A DNA stretch of 47,520 nt from an uncultured Prevotellaceae bacterium (lineage in GTDB: Bacteria; Bacteroidota; Bacteroidia; Bacteroidales; Bacteroidaceae): positions 1 through 47,520 of the forward strand of contig CAMVLT010000024.1 in assembly GCA_947168395.1 (NCBI GenBank), written 5' to 3'. Below are positions 25,789 through 34,178 of this stretch, piece by piece (the stretch's first letter is position 1; every line of letters begins with the position of its first letter). Position numbers and translations under genes: made by a program. The notes beneath the pieces were generated by a model. The model was given only the letters and a program-made list of their open reading frames with translations, had not been told where the DNA came from and searched no databases.

Positions 25789-26757
25789 TCAATGATTCAA
25801 CGTTCCTGTATTCACCACCGGCTGTGCCGAGTCATCGCCGCAGAGCACGACGAGCAGGTTCGATACCATGGCGGCCTTCTTGTCGTCGTCCAACTCCACA
25901 ATCTCCTCGCTCGAAAGCTTGTCGAGCGCCATCTTCACCATCGACACGGCACCTTCCACTATCTTCTCGCGGGCAGTGATGATGGCCGAAGCCTGCTGGC
26001 GGCGCAGCATCACGGCAGCTATCTCGGGAGCGTATGCTAAGTAGTTGATGCGGGCCTCGACCACCTCGATGCCAGCCAGTGCTAAGCGCTCGTTCAGCTT
26101 CTGCTCCAACTGGTCGTTGATTTCCTCGCCGCCGCCGCGCAGTGTCAGTTCGCTTGACTTGTTGTCTTCGTCGTCGTAGGCATACTGTCCGGCCACCTGG
26201 CGCAGGGCAGCGTCGCTCTGTACGCGGACGAAGCGCTCCAAGGCGTTCATTATCGAGCGAACGTCGGTGCCCACCTGTCCCTGTGCGGTGTTGGCCATCG
26301 TCTGCGAGTCTACCTCGAACAGGGCCTTGTAGGTGTCCTTCAGCTTCCACACTAATACCAGACCAATCATCACGGGGTTACCCGTCTTGTCGTTCACCTT
26401 GATAGGCTCGGCATCGAGGTTACGTGCGCGCAGGCTTACCTTCTTAGTTCCGTAGAACGGGTTTATCCAGTAGTAACCCGTCTTTGAGAAGGTGCCCCCG
26501 TACTTGCCGAACCACGTTGTCACCCTGGCTTCGTTGGGCTCCAGCATGATGAATCCGCACCACATGATGATGTTCACTACCAGCAGCAGAATGCTGAAGG
26601 CCAGCGTACCACCGCCGAAACTGCCGTTGGATGAGTCCAGCAAAATGATGCTGTCCACTATCATGTAAATCGACAATACCAGCACGGCAAGGTTCACAAA
26701 CAACATCAGGAAACCGTTCACCACCATTCCTTTGAATTCAAACTCTTTGTTCTCCAT
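25789..26757 (-). CDS. SPFH/Band 7 (stomatin-prohibitin) membrane protein
   Basis: 322 residues. Two N-terminal membrane helices (about 12-35 and 48-70) precede the SPFH domain (EARVTTWFGKYGGTFSKTGYYWINPF, then PVMIGLVLVWKLKD), and a long helical stretch (EEINDQLEQKLNERLALAGIEVVEARINYLAYAPEIAAVMLRRQQA) that favours oligomerisation. Such proteins form large assemblies in membrane microdomains; the specific role here is unknown. First gene of a three-gene minus-strand operon with the ribbon-helix-helix and DUF1648 genes. Confidence 0.9.
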   Translation of the reverse strand: MENKEFEFKGMVVNGFLMLFVNLAVLVLSIYMIVDSIILLDSSNGSFGGGTLAFSILLLVVNIIMWCGFIMLEPNEARVTTWFGKYGGTFSKTGYYWINPFYGTKKVSLRARNLDAEPIKVNDKTGNPVMIGLVLVWKLKDTYKALFEVDSQTMANTAQGQVGTDVRSIMNALERFVRVQSDAALRQVAGQYAYDDEDNKSSELTLRGGGEEINDQLEQKLNERLALAGIEVVEARINYLAYAPEIAAVMLRRQQASAIITAREKIVEGAVSMVKMALDKLSSEEIVELDDDKKAAMVSNLLVVLCGDDSAQPVVNTGTLNH

Positions 26758-26806
26758 ACTTCTTTAATGTTTAATAGGTTTGTAAGTTGATATCATTTTG
26801 ATAGCG

Positions 26807-26837
26807 CAAAGATATGAACTTTATTTCATTCCGCAAT
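26807..26837 (-). promoter_or_regulatory. promoter of the SPFH operon
   Basis: Minus strand: weak ATTG (26837-26834), a 19-nt spacer, TATCTTTG (26814-26807), about 50 bases before the start codon. Confidence 0.55.
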
Positions 26838-26863
26838 GGATTGCCCCTGATTATTAGGTTTTT

Positions 26864-26959
26864 TTAGCACAACGTCGCCCTCCAGCTGTTGCCGTTGTTC
26901 AGCGTCACCTCCTTGCCGTCCGACAGCGTGGCAACCAACGATGTGGGGTAGCAGTGGCT
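26864..26959 (-). pseudogene. possible C-terminal remnant of a lost gene
   Basis: A minus-strand frame reads YPTSLVATLSDGKEVTLNNG then NSWRATLC and stop. It looks like the beta-rich end of a secreted protein. Upstream it dissolves into the repeat array, and no start or domain is left. Confidence 0.25.
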
Positions 26960-27023
26960 CAGGGTAGGGTAAACAGCAGCTCAGGGTAGGGTAAACAGGG
27001 AGTTAGGGTAGGGTAAACTGCCG
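26957..27023. repeat. 22-23-bp tandem array, AGGGTAGGGTAAAC class
   Basis: Three units beginning 26957, 26979 and 27002, each with the core AGGGTAGGGTAAAC. The core GGTAAAC is shared with the arrays at 599-656 and 47230-47296. Confidence 0.75.
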
Positions 27024-27027
27024 TTCT

Positions 27028-27115
27028 CGTATGCCCAAACAACTGTTTGCGTATACGCAAACGACCGTCTGCCTATGCCCAAATGACCGTTCGCGTACAC
27101 CCAAATTCTCGGCTG
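27028..27115. repeat. 22-bp tandem array, CGTATGCCCAAA class, four units
   Basis: Four consecutive 22-bp units start at 27028, 27050, 27072 and 27094, each of the form CsTAtrCsCAAA followed by a variable ACnGTnTG-like part. It follows the previous array after 4 bases and has the same period but a different sequence. The fourth unit is the most diverged. Confidence 0.75.
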
Positions 27116-27237
27116 ATAATTTTCATTGAGTCATCTTTTTCCTTCCAGTAGTTGTGTTATTCGGAGATAGCAACTGTTTTTCCTCTTTTGCGATAAAAAA
27201 ATCGGGCTTTCTGTGCGCTAATTCGCGGAAAAAGTCG

Positions 27238-27245
27238 TAACTTTG
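27238..27245 (+). promoter_or_regulatory. mnmA promoter -7 box
   Basis: TAACTTTG, 31 bases before the mnmA ATG. The -33 box is not clear at the expected spacing. Confidence 0.55.
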
Positions 27246-27276
27246 CAGGCAAACTTCTCGTAAGACGAAAGCTGAT

Positions 27277-28440
27277 ATGATTGATAACAATACTGCTGGG
27301 GGTGGGTCCCAACTGGAAGATAAGCGGATTGCTGTGCTGCTGTCGGGCGGCGTGGACTCGTCGGTGGTGGTCTATGAATTGGCCAGCCGGGGACTGAAGC
27401 CTGACTGCTTCTATATTAAGATAGGTCCGGAGGAGGATGAAGAATGGGACTGCTCGTCGGAGGAGGATATGGAGATGGCATCGGCGGTGGCGCATAAATA
27501 CGGGTGCCGGTTGGAGGTGGTAGACTGCCACCGGGAGTACTGGGACCAGGTGACGAAGTATACTATGGATAAGGTACGTGCGGGACTGACGCCGAACCCC
27601 GACGTAATGTGCAACCGCCTCATCAAGTTCGGTGCCTTCCACGAGAAGCGTGGCCACGAGTACGACCTCATAGCTACGGGGCATTATGCGCAGAAAGAGA
27701 AAGACCCCTCCCACCTCCCCTGTTTAGGGGAGGCTTTATGTTCTCCCCCTAAACAGGGGGAGTCAGAGGGGGTCTTCTGGCTCTGCACCAGCCCCGACCC
27801 TGTGAAGGACCAGACGGACTTTCTGGCACAGATTTACGACTGGCAGTTGGAGAAGGCGCTGTTCCCCATCGGGCATTACGTGAAGGACGAGGTGCGCCAG
27901 ATTGCCGAGCGCGAACACTTGGTGAGTGCCCGCAGGAAGGACTCGCAGGGTATCTGCTTCCTCGGCAAGGTGAACTACAACGACTACATACGCCGCTACT
28001 TGGGCGAGCAGCCTGGCGACGTCGTGGAGTTGGAGACCGGCCGTCGCATCGGCGAGCACCGAGGGCTGTGGTTCCACACTATCGGCCAGCGCAAGGGCAT
28101 GGGGTTCAGCGGCGGTCCGTGGTTTGTGGTGAAGAAGGACGTGCAGCAGAACATACTCTATGTGTCGCACGGCTACGACCCGTTGACGGCCTACAAGCAG
28201 GACTTCCCCATCCGCGACTTCCACAGCATCAACGGCTGTCTGCCGGGTGAGCGCGTGACGCTGAAAATCCGCCATACCCCCGAATACCTGCCGGCACGGT
28301 TAGAGCCGTTAGGCGAGGGACGCTACATGGTGCATGCCGACGCCCCCATCCACGGTGTGGCACCCGGGCAGTTCTGCGTCATCTACGACGACCGCCACTA
28401 TCGTTGCTACGGCAGCGGCGAAATAGAATATTCGACTTAG
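27277..28440 (+). CDS. mnmA: tRNA-specific 2-thiouridylase MnmA with a translated palindromic insertion
   Basis: 387 residues. MnmA thiolates U34 of tRNAs for Glu, Gln and Lys. Visible: PP-loop SGGVDSS (23-29), NPDVMCNRLIKFG with catalytic Cys112, ATGHYA (133-138), DSQGICFLG with the second Cys227, and the C-terminal beta-barrel (GLWFHTIGQRKGMGF). Residues about 143-166 (DPSHLPCLGEALCSPPKQGE...) come from the 72-bp palindromic element and split the segment between GHYA and the expected WLCTSPDPVKDQTDFL. All catalytic residues are present, so the enzyme is probably active. It is followed after 18 bases by a sensor gene. Confidence 0.95.
   Translation: MIDNNTAGGGSQLEDKRIAVLLSGGVDSSVVVYELASRGLKPDCFYIKIGPEEDEEWDCSSEEDMEMASAVAHKYGCRLEVVDCHREYWDQVTKYTMDKVRAGLTPNPDVMCNRLIKFGAFHEKRGHEYDLIATGHYAQKEKDPSHLPCLGEALCSPPKQGESEGVFWLCTSPDPVKDQTDFLAQIYDWQLEKALFPIGHYVKDEVRQIAEREHLVSARRKDSQGICFLGKVNYNDYIRRYLGEQPGDVVELETGRRIGEHRGLWFHTIGQRKGMGFSGGPWFVVKKDVQQNILYVSHGYDPLTAYKQDFPIRDFHSINGCLPGERVTLKIRHTPEYLPARLEPLGEGRYMVHADAPIHGVAPGQFCVIYDDRHYRCYGSGEIEYST
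27703..27774. repeat. 72-bp REPIN-like inverted repeat, in frame in mnmA
   Basis: Nearly identical to 3855-3926 in rsgA: GACCCCTCCCACCTCCCC, TGTTTAGGGGAGGC, a short variable middle, then CTCCCCCTAAACAGGGGGAG and TCAGAGGGGGTC. It differs mainly in the middle. Here it is read in the opposite orientation from rsgA, so a different peptide results, also without stops. Confidence 0.85.
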
Positions 28441-28458
28441 ACCTAAATACGATATCCA

Positions 28459-30951
28459 ATGACTAAGAGAGCCTATTTACTATGTAACCTGACACTATTA
28501 TTTGCTGTAACAGCCTTTGCCGCCATTCCCGACCTGAAGTTCAGAAGGCTTGGAACGGGTGAAGGTGTGTCCAGCTCGCAAGTGAACAGTATTCTGCGTG
28601 ACCGCAATGGCTATGTGTGGTTAGGCACAAGCTATGGTTTGAACCGCTACGACGGCTATCGCGTGCGTACCTTTTTTTCGTATGAGAAGGATACGACGAC
28701 GCTGCGCAATAACCGCATTGACGAGATACAGGAGGGACACACGGGCGAATTGTGGCTGAAACAGGGCATGAACTACTCGGTGTTTTTCTCAGAGACCGAG
28801 TCGGTGGAGCGCCACCCCATGCGCTGGCTGGCACAGTATGGCGTGGCTGGCGGTCTGGAGTATATCCACATCGACTCGAAGAAGAACTACTGGGTGAAGA
28901 CCTATGACGACGGACTGTACTACCTGAACCCGTCCACGAAGCGGCTGACCCACATCAACTTTGGCAACGGTCCCCATGACTTCCCCAAGGAGTTCGGCAT
29001 TTCGGCCTGTGCCGAGAGCAAGGAGGGAATGGTGCTGGTGTCGACCTACGGCGAACTGCTGTGCATCAACGGCGAGTCGGGGCAGGTGCTTTGGAAGGAG
29101 GACTACGTCAAGCGTGCCCTCGATGCCTATAACGACTATTGGGTGAGCATCGACCGTGAAGAGAATATCTGGGTCATCACTCACTCCACGAGTCTGTACG
29201 TCTACGCCAAGAAGGAGGGCCGCTGGTACACGTCGCTGGCAGAGGTGATGCGTTCCAAGGGCTTCAGCGATGTGCCTGAGAATGTGCAGGTGTGGGAAAT
29301 CTGCTACGACATGAAGGACTACTTCTGGGTAGCCACCGACCATGAGGGCGTGCTAGTGTTCGACTTCAAGAACAAGGAGTGGCGGCAGTTCACCAACATC
29401 AAGGGCGACGAGACGTCGTTGCCCGACATTACCTGCAAGCATCTGTATCTGGACCAGTTGGGACGTATGTGGGTGGCTACCTACAAGAATGGCGCTGTCA
29501 TGTGCTCGGAGGCCATGTCCAACTTCGTGAGTCTGGCAGTAGGCGATATCAACTCCATCTGTGAGGACCAGCAGGGCTTCTACTGGTTAGGTCGCAATGA
29601 CGGTGGCATCATCAAGATGGACCCGCAGACGTTAGAGCCTGTCGAGACGTTCAACAAGCAAATGCTTGGGGTGCCGAGCGACATCATCGTCGGAAGCTAT
29701 GCCGCAAAGGACGGCTCGCTGTGGTTCGGCACCTACGAGGGTGGTATCCTGAAGTACAGGAACGGCTTCTGGGCAAACTACCGCTCGTCGGATCCTGGTA
29801 GTGCGCTGCTGACCAACAACATCTGGGGCTTGACCGAGGACCGGTGGGGCAACATCTGGGTTGGCGTGCTGGGCGGCGGTGCTGTACGTATCGACAAGCG
29901 TACAGGCCGGCAGCGTTCGTTCACGACCGATAACTCCAAGCTGCAGACCGTCTGGACGAACAGCATCACGACGGCTCCCAACGGATGGATACTGTTGGGC
30001 AACTCCGAATACTACGCCATGATACATCCAGGCAAGATGAAGGTGGTCAATGGCACGCTGGCAGCATCGCGAAGCACGCGAGCCATCACAGTGTCGTCGG
30101 CAACGTCGCAGGCCGTGATGGACAGTCGCCGCCTGCTGTGGCTCTGCTCACCGGCAGGTGTGGCCATCTACGACCGCAAGCACAACCACACTACCTTGCT
30201 CGACATGAAGTCGGGGCTCTACGGCTCGAATGCAGTATCCGTGGTGGAAGACCATCTCCACACCATGTGGGTGGCTACCGATCATGGAGTGTCGAACATC
30301 ATTCCCCAGCAGCAGGCCGACAGCACCTGGACTTTCACCGTCCGTAGCTACAACAATCGCGACGGTCTGAGTCCTGGCCCCTTCAACCAGCGGGCCATCT
30401 GCTGTTCGCGTGACGGCCACCTGTTGGTGGGCAGTCAGGACGGTGTGGACATCATCAATACCGTCCGTCTGGGTGAGAAGAACAATCAGGAGAAGCCAGT
30501 GTTCAGTGGCCTCGAACTCTTCGGAGAACTGGTCGAGGTGGGCGAGGAGCGCAATGGCCGTGTCATCTTGCGCAATGCGCTCAACCTGCAGAAGCACATC
30601 ACGCTGAAAGAGCAAGAGAACCAGTTTACGATTCAGATGGCATCCGACGACGGTGGCGTAGCCAACAAGTCGCGCTTCGTCTACCGGTTGGAGGGGTTCA
30701 ACGACCAGTGGATAAAAACCGAGGAGGGCAATGCCGACATCACGTACATGGGCTTGTCGCCTGGCGACTATACCCTCTACGTCCGCATCCTGAACGATGA
30801 CGGAACCATCGGCGAGCAAGAGAACGAGCTGGAGATTACCATCGGCAAGGTATGGTACAAGTCGTGGTGGGCATGGTGCTGCTATGCGTTGCTGGCATTG
30901 GCTGCCTACTGGTGGTGGCATCGCAGGAAAAGCGTTTCACGGTCATCGTAA
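28459..30951 (+). CDS. propeller/Y_Y_Y membrane sensor lacking any kinase domain
   Basis: 830 residues. Signal segment (about 1-21), then two-component-regulator propeller repeats over about 25-680 (VWLGTSYGLNRYDGYRVRTF, MWVATYKNG, LWFGTYEGGILKY, NIWVGVLGGGAVRIDKRTG), a Y_Y_Y domain (about 715-785; FVYRLEGFNDQWIKT, GLSPGDYTLYVRILNDDG), one membrane helix (about 795-817), and only about a dozen cytoplasmic residues before the stop. Hybrid two-component systems normally continue into HisKA, HATPase, receiver and HTH. It is a paralogue of the next gene and may act as a ligand-binding partner for it. 18 bases after mnmA. Confidence 0.85.
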   Translation: MTKRAYLLCNLTLLFAVTAFAAIPDLKFRRLGTGEGVSSSQVNSILRDRNGYVWLGTSYGLNRYDGYRVRTFFSYEKDTTTLRNNRIDEIQEGHTGELWLKQGMNYSVFFSETESVERHPMRWLAQYGVAGGLEYIHIDSKKNYWVKTYDDGLYYLNPSTKRLTHINFGNGPHDFPKEFGISACAESKEGMVLVSTYGELLCINGESGQVLWKEDYVKRALDAYNDYWVSIDREENIWVITHSTSLYVYAKKEGRWYTSLAEVMRSKGFSDVPENVQVWEICYDMKDYFWVATDHEGVLVFDFKNKEWRQFTNIKGDETSLPDITCKHLYLDQLGRMWVATYKNGAVMCSEAMSNFVSLAVGDINSICEDQQGFYWLGRNDGGIIKMDPQTLEPVETFNKQMLGVPSDIIVGSYAAKDGSLWFGTYEGGILKYRNGFWANYRSSDPGSALLTNNIWGLTEDRWGNIWVGVLGGGAVRIDKRTGRQRSFTTDNSKLQTVWTNSITTAPNGWILLGNSEYYAMIHPGKMKVVNGTLAASRSTRAITVSSATSQAVMDSRRLLWLCSPAGVAIYDRKHNHTTLLDMKSGLYGSNAVSVVEDHLHTMWVATDHGVSNIIPQQQADSTWTFTVRSYNNRDGLSPGPFNQRAICCSRDGHLLVGSQDGVDIINTVRLGEKNNQEKPVFSGLELFGELVEVGEERNGRVILRNALNLQKHITLKEQENQFTIQMASDDGGVANKSRFVYRLEGFNDQWIKTEEGNADITYMGLSPGDYTLYVRILNDDGTIGEQENELEITIGKVWYKSWWAWCCYALLALAAYWWWHRRKSVSRSS

Positions 30952-30994
30952 ACAACTAAAAAGGGTCGCGTTTGATAAAAACATGGCTCTTTTT

Positions 30995-31025
30995 TTTGTC
31001 AATTCAGCAGAAATGCGTATTTTTG
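30995..31025 (+). promoter_or_regulatory. promoter before the second propeller sensor and glycoside hydrolase genes
   Basis: TTTG (30995-30998), a 19-nt spacer, TATTTTTG (31018-31025), with ATG at 31056. It lies in the only gap over 100 bp between mnmA and GH43, so it likely drives 31056-46914. Confidence 0.7.
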
Positions 31026-31055
31026 CAACATCAACTGAAAACTTAAGAGTATAGC

Positions 31056-34000
31056 ATGCGAAGACTATTAACTATATTTGCCGTTATCCTGTGGGTGCCT
31101 CTGGCCTTGCAGGCCACTATTCCTGAGATGAAGTTCCGCCGTCTCGACACCCGCGACGGCCTGTCGAACTCGCAGGTGCTCTCCATCTACCGCGACTCCA
31201 AGGGCTTCGTCTGGATAGGTACCCCCTACGGATTGAACCGCTACGACGGCTACCGCGTCAAGACCTACTACTCGGAACTGCGCGACACCACTACCCTGCG
31301 CAACAATTACGTGGATGCCATCTATGAAGCCTTCGACGGCAAGTTGTGGCTGCAGCAGGGCATGGGCTACGCTGTGTTAGACCCCGTGACCGAGCGTTGC
31401 GACCGCCATCCCGAACGCTGGTTGGAGGAACAGGGAGTGACCGGTGGCCTGGAGTTCCTCTATATCGACAGCAAGAAGGACTTCTGGGTGAAGACCTACA
31501 ACAACGGCTTCTGGCACTTCTCGCCCCAGACGAAGAAGCTGAAGCACTATAACTTCGGCTATGGCGAGCAGGACTTCAATTCCGACATCGGTGTGTCTTC
31601 TATGGCCGAGGTGGGCAACCTGGTCGTGCTGGCCTCGCACAACGGCGAGGTGCTCTGCTTCGACCGCGAGCGCGACATCATCACTAAGAAAGATTTATAC
31701 CTGCGCCAGAATGGACTGGCGCACGACCAGTCGTGCAAGTTGCGCATCGACCATGAGGGCAACTTCTGGGTTTGCGCCCAGCCCATGGTCTATATATGGG
31801 AGAAGAAGACCGGCCAATGGTACCACTCGGTGCAGTCGGCCTTCAAGGCCTGGGGCTTCGACAACCTGCCCGACGAGATGTCCGTGTGGGATGTCGCTGA
31901 GGACAGCCGCAACCGTATTTATCTGGCCACCGACCACGGAGGCCTCTATGCAGCAGACCCCAGGGACAAAGACATGAAGCAGTTCCTGACCAGCAAGTTC
32001 GACGAGAGTACCATCAGCGACAACACCCTGCGCAACCTCTATCTGGACCAGTTGGGGCGTTTGTGGATAGGCTCCTACATGAACGGCGTGAACCTTTTTG
32101 TCGGCAACACGTCGAGCTTCCGCAACTTTGAGCTTGGCATCATCAACACCATCTGCTACGACCGCGAAGGCTACACGTGGTTGGGTACCAACGACGTGGG
32201 TATCATCCGTTATAACAATACCACGAAGGAGCAGGTGCCCTTTACGAAAGAAAACTGTGGCATCGGCTCTAATATCATGGTGGGCTCCTGGGCTGCTTCT
32301 GATGGCTCTGTGTGGTTTGGCACCTACGAGGGCGGACTTATCCACATCAAGAACGGACAGGTGACCAACTACCGTGCCACGGGCGACACCTTGGGCTTGG
32401 CCAACAACAACGTGTGGACCATCTGCGAAGACCAGTGGAACAACATCTGGATTGGTACACTGGGTGGTGGCGTGCAGCGCATCGACAAGCGCACGGGCCG
32501 CATGCGGACTTTCAATATGGCCAACTCTGCGCTGCCCAGTGACTATATATCGAGCATTTCGATGACGAAGAAGGGGTGGCTCTTGGTGGCCCACTCCAAG
32601 TATCTGTCGTTCATCAACCCGAAGACCTTCAGGGTGGTGAACTTCGACATCACCAACAACCGCGACAATGTGCCCATCACCGAAATGTCGACGATGGCTA
32701 TGGAGGACAGCCGGGGGCTGATCTGGCAGGCATCGACGGCGGGAGCCACCGTGTGGGACAGGAAGGGCGACCACGTCTATCTGATTGACATGCGGTCGGG
32801 ATTCTTCGGCTCGACGGTCAACAGCTTTGTCGAGGACGAGAACCACTCGTTATGGGTGGTCACCGACCACGGCGTCTCGAACGTCATCCCCCAGTTGCAG
32901 GACGACGGGCGTTACACCTTTGTCGTGCGCAGCTACAACAACCGCGACGGACTGCAGAACGGTCCCTACAACCAGCGCTCCATCTGCCGCACCAAGCCGG
33001 GCATTATCCTGGTGGGCGGACAGGGTGGCTTAGACGCACTGAACCCCAGTAATATGAGCAAGGGCCGCTCGAAGGAGACTCCGGTGTTCAGCGGCCTGCA
33101 GCTGTTCAACCGCGACGTGTCGGTAGGCGAGGAGGTGGACGGACGCATTATCCTGAAAGAATCGCTGAACGAGTGCCGCCGACTGAAGCTGCGCTACGGC
33201 GATGCCTTCACCGTGCAGTTGGGCAGCAGCAGCGGTGAAATCCATAACCGTTCGCGCTTTGTCTACATGCTGGAGGGCTTCAATGATGCCTGGGTGAAGA
33301 CCTCGGAGCTGAACCCCAACATCAGTTTTATGTCGCTGCGTTATGGCGACTACGTGCTGAGGGTACGTATGCTGAACGATGACGGCACCCTCGGCGAGGA
33401 CGAGAGCGTGCTCGACATCACCATCACCGCTCCCTTCTGGCGTGCCCGCTGGGCATTGCTGTTCTACGTCTTGGCCGTGCTGGCCGCCGTGTGGTGGTGG
33501 CGCCGCATCTTCCTGCGCCGCCAGAAGGAGCGCATGGAACTGACCCTGATGTCGCATGAGATGGAGAAGCAGCAGTGGTACTACGAGATGCGTGGAAAAC
33601 TCATCGAGGAAATCAAGAGCGGCAAGACCTTCGAGGACGAGGTAGTGCAGCCCGAGCGGCTGGCCTACCACCCGGCCACCAGTGAGCTGGTGGGCTTCAT
33701 CCGGCAGAAGGTGAAGCAATACAAGGTGCCTGGTGGCAAGTTGATCAGGGTGACGTTCAAGTCACCGCTTCGCGGCCTGACCATGAGTTTCGACGCGGCC
33801 CTGATATCGCGCATGATAGACGTGCTGCTGAACAATGCCTCAAGGTTCGCACTGACGGGCACCCGCATCAAGGTGACGCTGACCGCAACGGCACATGAGG
33901 CCGAACTGCGAGTGGCCGACCGTGGCATGGGCATACCCGAGGAAGCAAGGGCCCGCATGTTCGAGCCAAGGACGAAACCCAACATCGGACTGGACGTCAT

Positions 34001-34160
34001 CAAGCAGATAGCCGAACTGCATGGCGGCAGCGTGCGTGCCGAGGACAATCCCGGCGGCGGCACGGTGTTCATCGTACTGCTGCCTGTCACCGTCAGTGCC
34101 GCAAAGACGGACGATGACATACCCGTAGAGGAAGCTGTCGTCATGGAAGAAAACGAATAA
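31056..34160 (+). CDS. propeller/Y_Y_Y membrane sensor with HATPase but no recognisable HisKA H-box
   Basis: 1034 residues. Signal segment; propeller repeats (VWIGTPYGLNRYDGYRVKTY, LWIGSYMNGVNLF, VWFGTYEGG, IWIGTLGGGVQRIDKRTGR); Y_Y_Y domain (FVYMLEGFNDAWVKT, LRYGDYVLRVRMLNDDG); membrane helix (ALLFYVLAVLAAVWWW); a charged linker; then an HATPase fold (N-box LLNNASRF, G1 DRGMGIP, G2-like PNIGLDVIK). The usual SHE-(I/L/F)-RTPL acceptor helix is missing; the linker has only SHEMEKQQWYYEMR. No receiver or HTH follows. It may be a degenerate kinase or regulate by ATP binding. It is 18 bases before the GH31 gene, so probably the glycan sensor of this operon. Confidence 0.85.
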   Translation: MRRLLTIFAVILWVPLALQATIPEMKFRRLDTRDGLSNSQVLSIYRDSKGFVWIGTPYGLNRYDGYRVKTYYSELRDTTTLRNNYVDAIYEAFDGKLWLQQGMGYAVLDPVTERCDRHPERWLEEQGVTGGLEFLYIDSKKDFWVKTYNNGFWHFSPQTKKLKHYNFGYGEQDFNSDIGVSSMAEVGNLVVLASHNGEVLCFDRERDIITKKDLYLRQNGLAHDQSCKLRIDHEGNFWVCAQPMVYIWEKKTGQWYHSVQSAFKAWGFDNLPDEMSVWDVAEDSRNRIYLATDHGGLYAADPRDKDMKQFLTSKFDESTISDNTLRNLYLDQLGRLWIGSYMNGVNLFVGNTSSFRNFELGIINTICYDREGYTWLGTNDVGIIRYNNTTKEQVPFTKENCGIGSNIMVGSWAASDGSVWFGTYEGGLIHIKNGQVTNYRATGDTLGLANNNVWTICEDQWNNIWIGTLGGGVQRIDKRTGRMRTFNMANSALPSDYISSISMTKKGWLLVAHSKYLSFINPKTFRVVNFDITNNRDNVPITEMSTMAMEDSRGLIWQASTAGATVWDRKGDHVYLIDMRSGFFGSTVNSFVEDENHSLWVVTDHGVSNVIPQLQDDGRYTFVVRSYNNRDGLQNGPYNQRSICRTKPGIILVGGQGGLDALNPSNMSKGRSKETPVFSGLQLFNRDVSVGEEVDGRIILKESLNECRRLKLRYGDAFTVQLGSSSGEIHNRSRFVYMLEGFNDAWVKTSELNPNISFMSLRYGDYVLRVRMLNDDGTLGEDESVLDITITAPFWRARWALLFYVLAVLAAVWWWRRIFLRRQKERMELTLMSHEMEKQQWYYEMRGKLIEEIKSGKTFEDEVVQPERLAYHPATSELVGFIRQKVKQYKVPGGKLIRVTFKSPLRGLTMSFDAALISRMIDVLLNNASRFALTGTRIKVTLTATAHEAELRVADRGMGIPEEARARMFEPRTKPNIGLDVIKQIAELHGGSVRAEDNPGGGTVFIVLLPVTVSAAKTDDDIPVEEAVVMEENE

Positions 34161-34178
34161 CCTAAAACGCAAATCATA

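Noticed and set aside
26758..27276. CRISPR array in the repeats of this spacer
   Set aside because: Units are contiguous 22-mers without unique spacers of 30 bp or more, and no cas genes are present.
30955..30999. terminator between the two propeller sensor genes
   Set aside because: A T run is present (30989-30997) but the preceding stem is weak and interrupted, and the T run forms part of the next promoter region.
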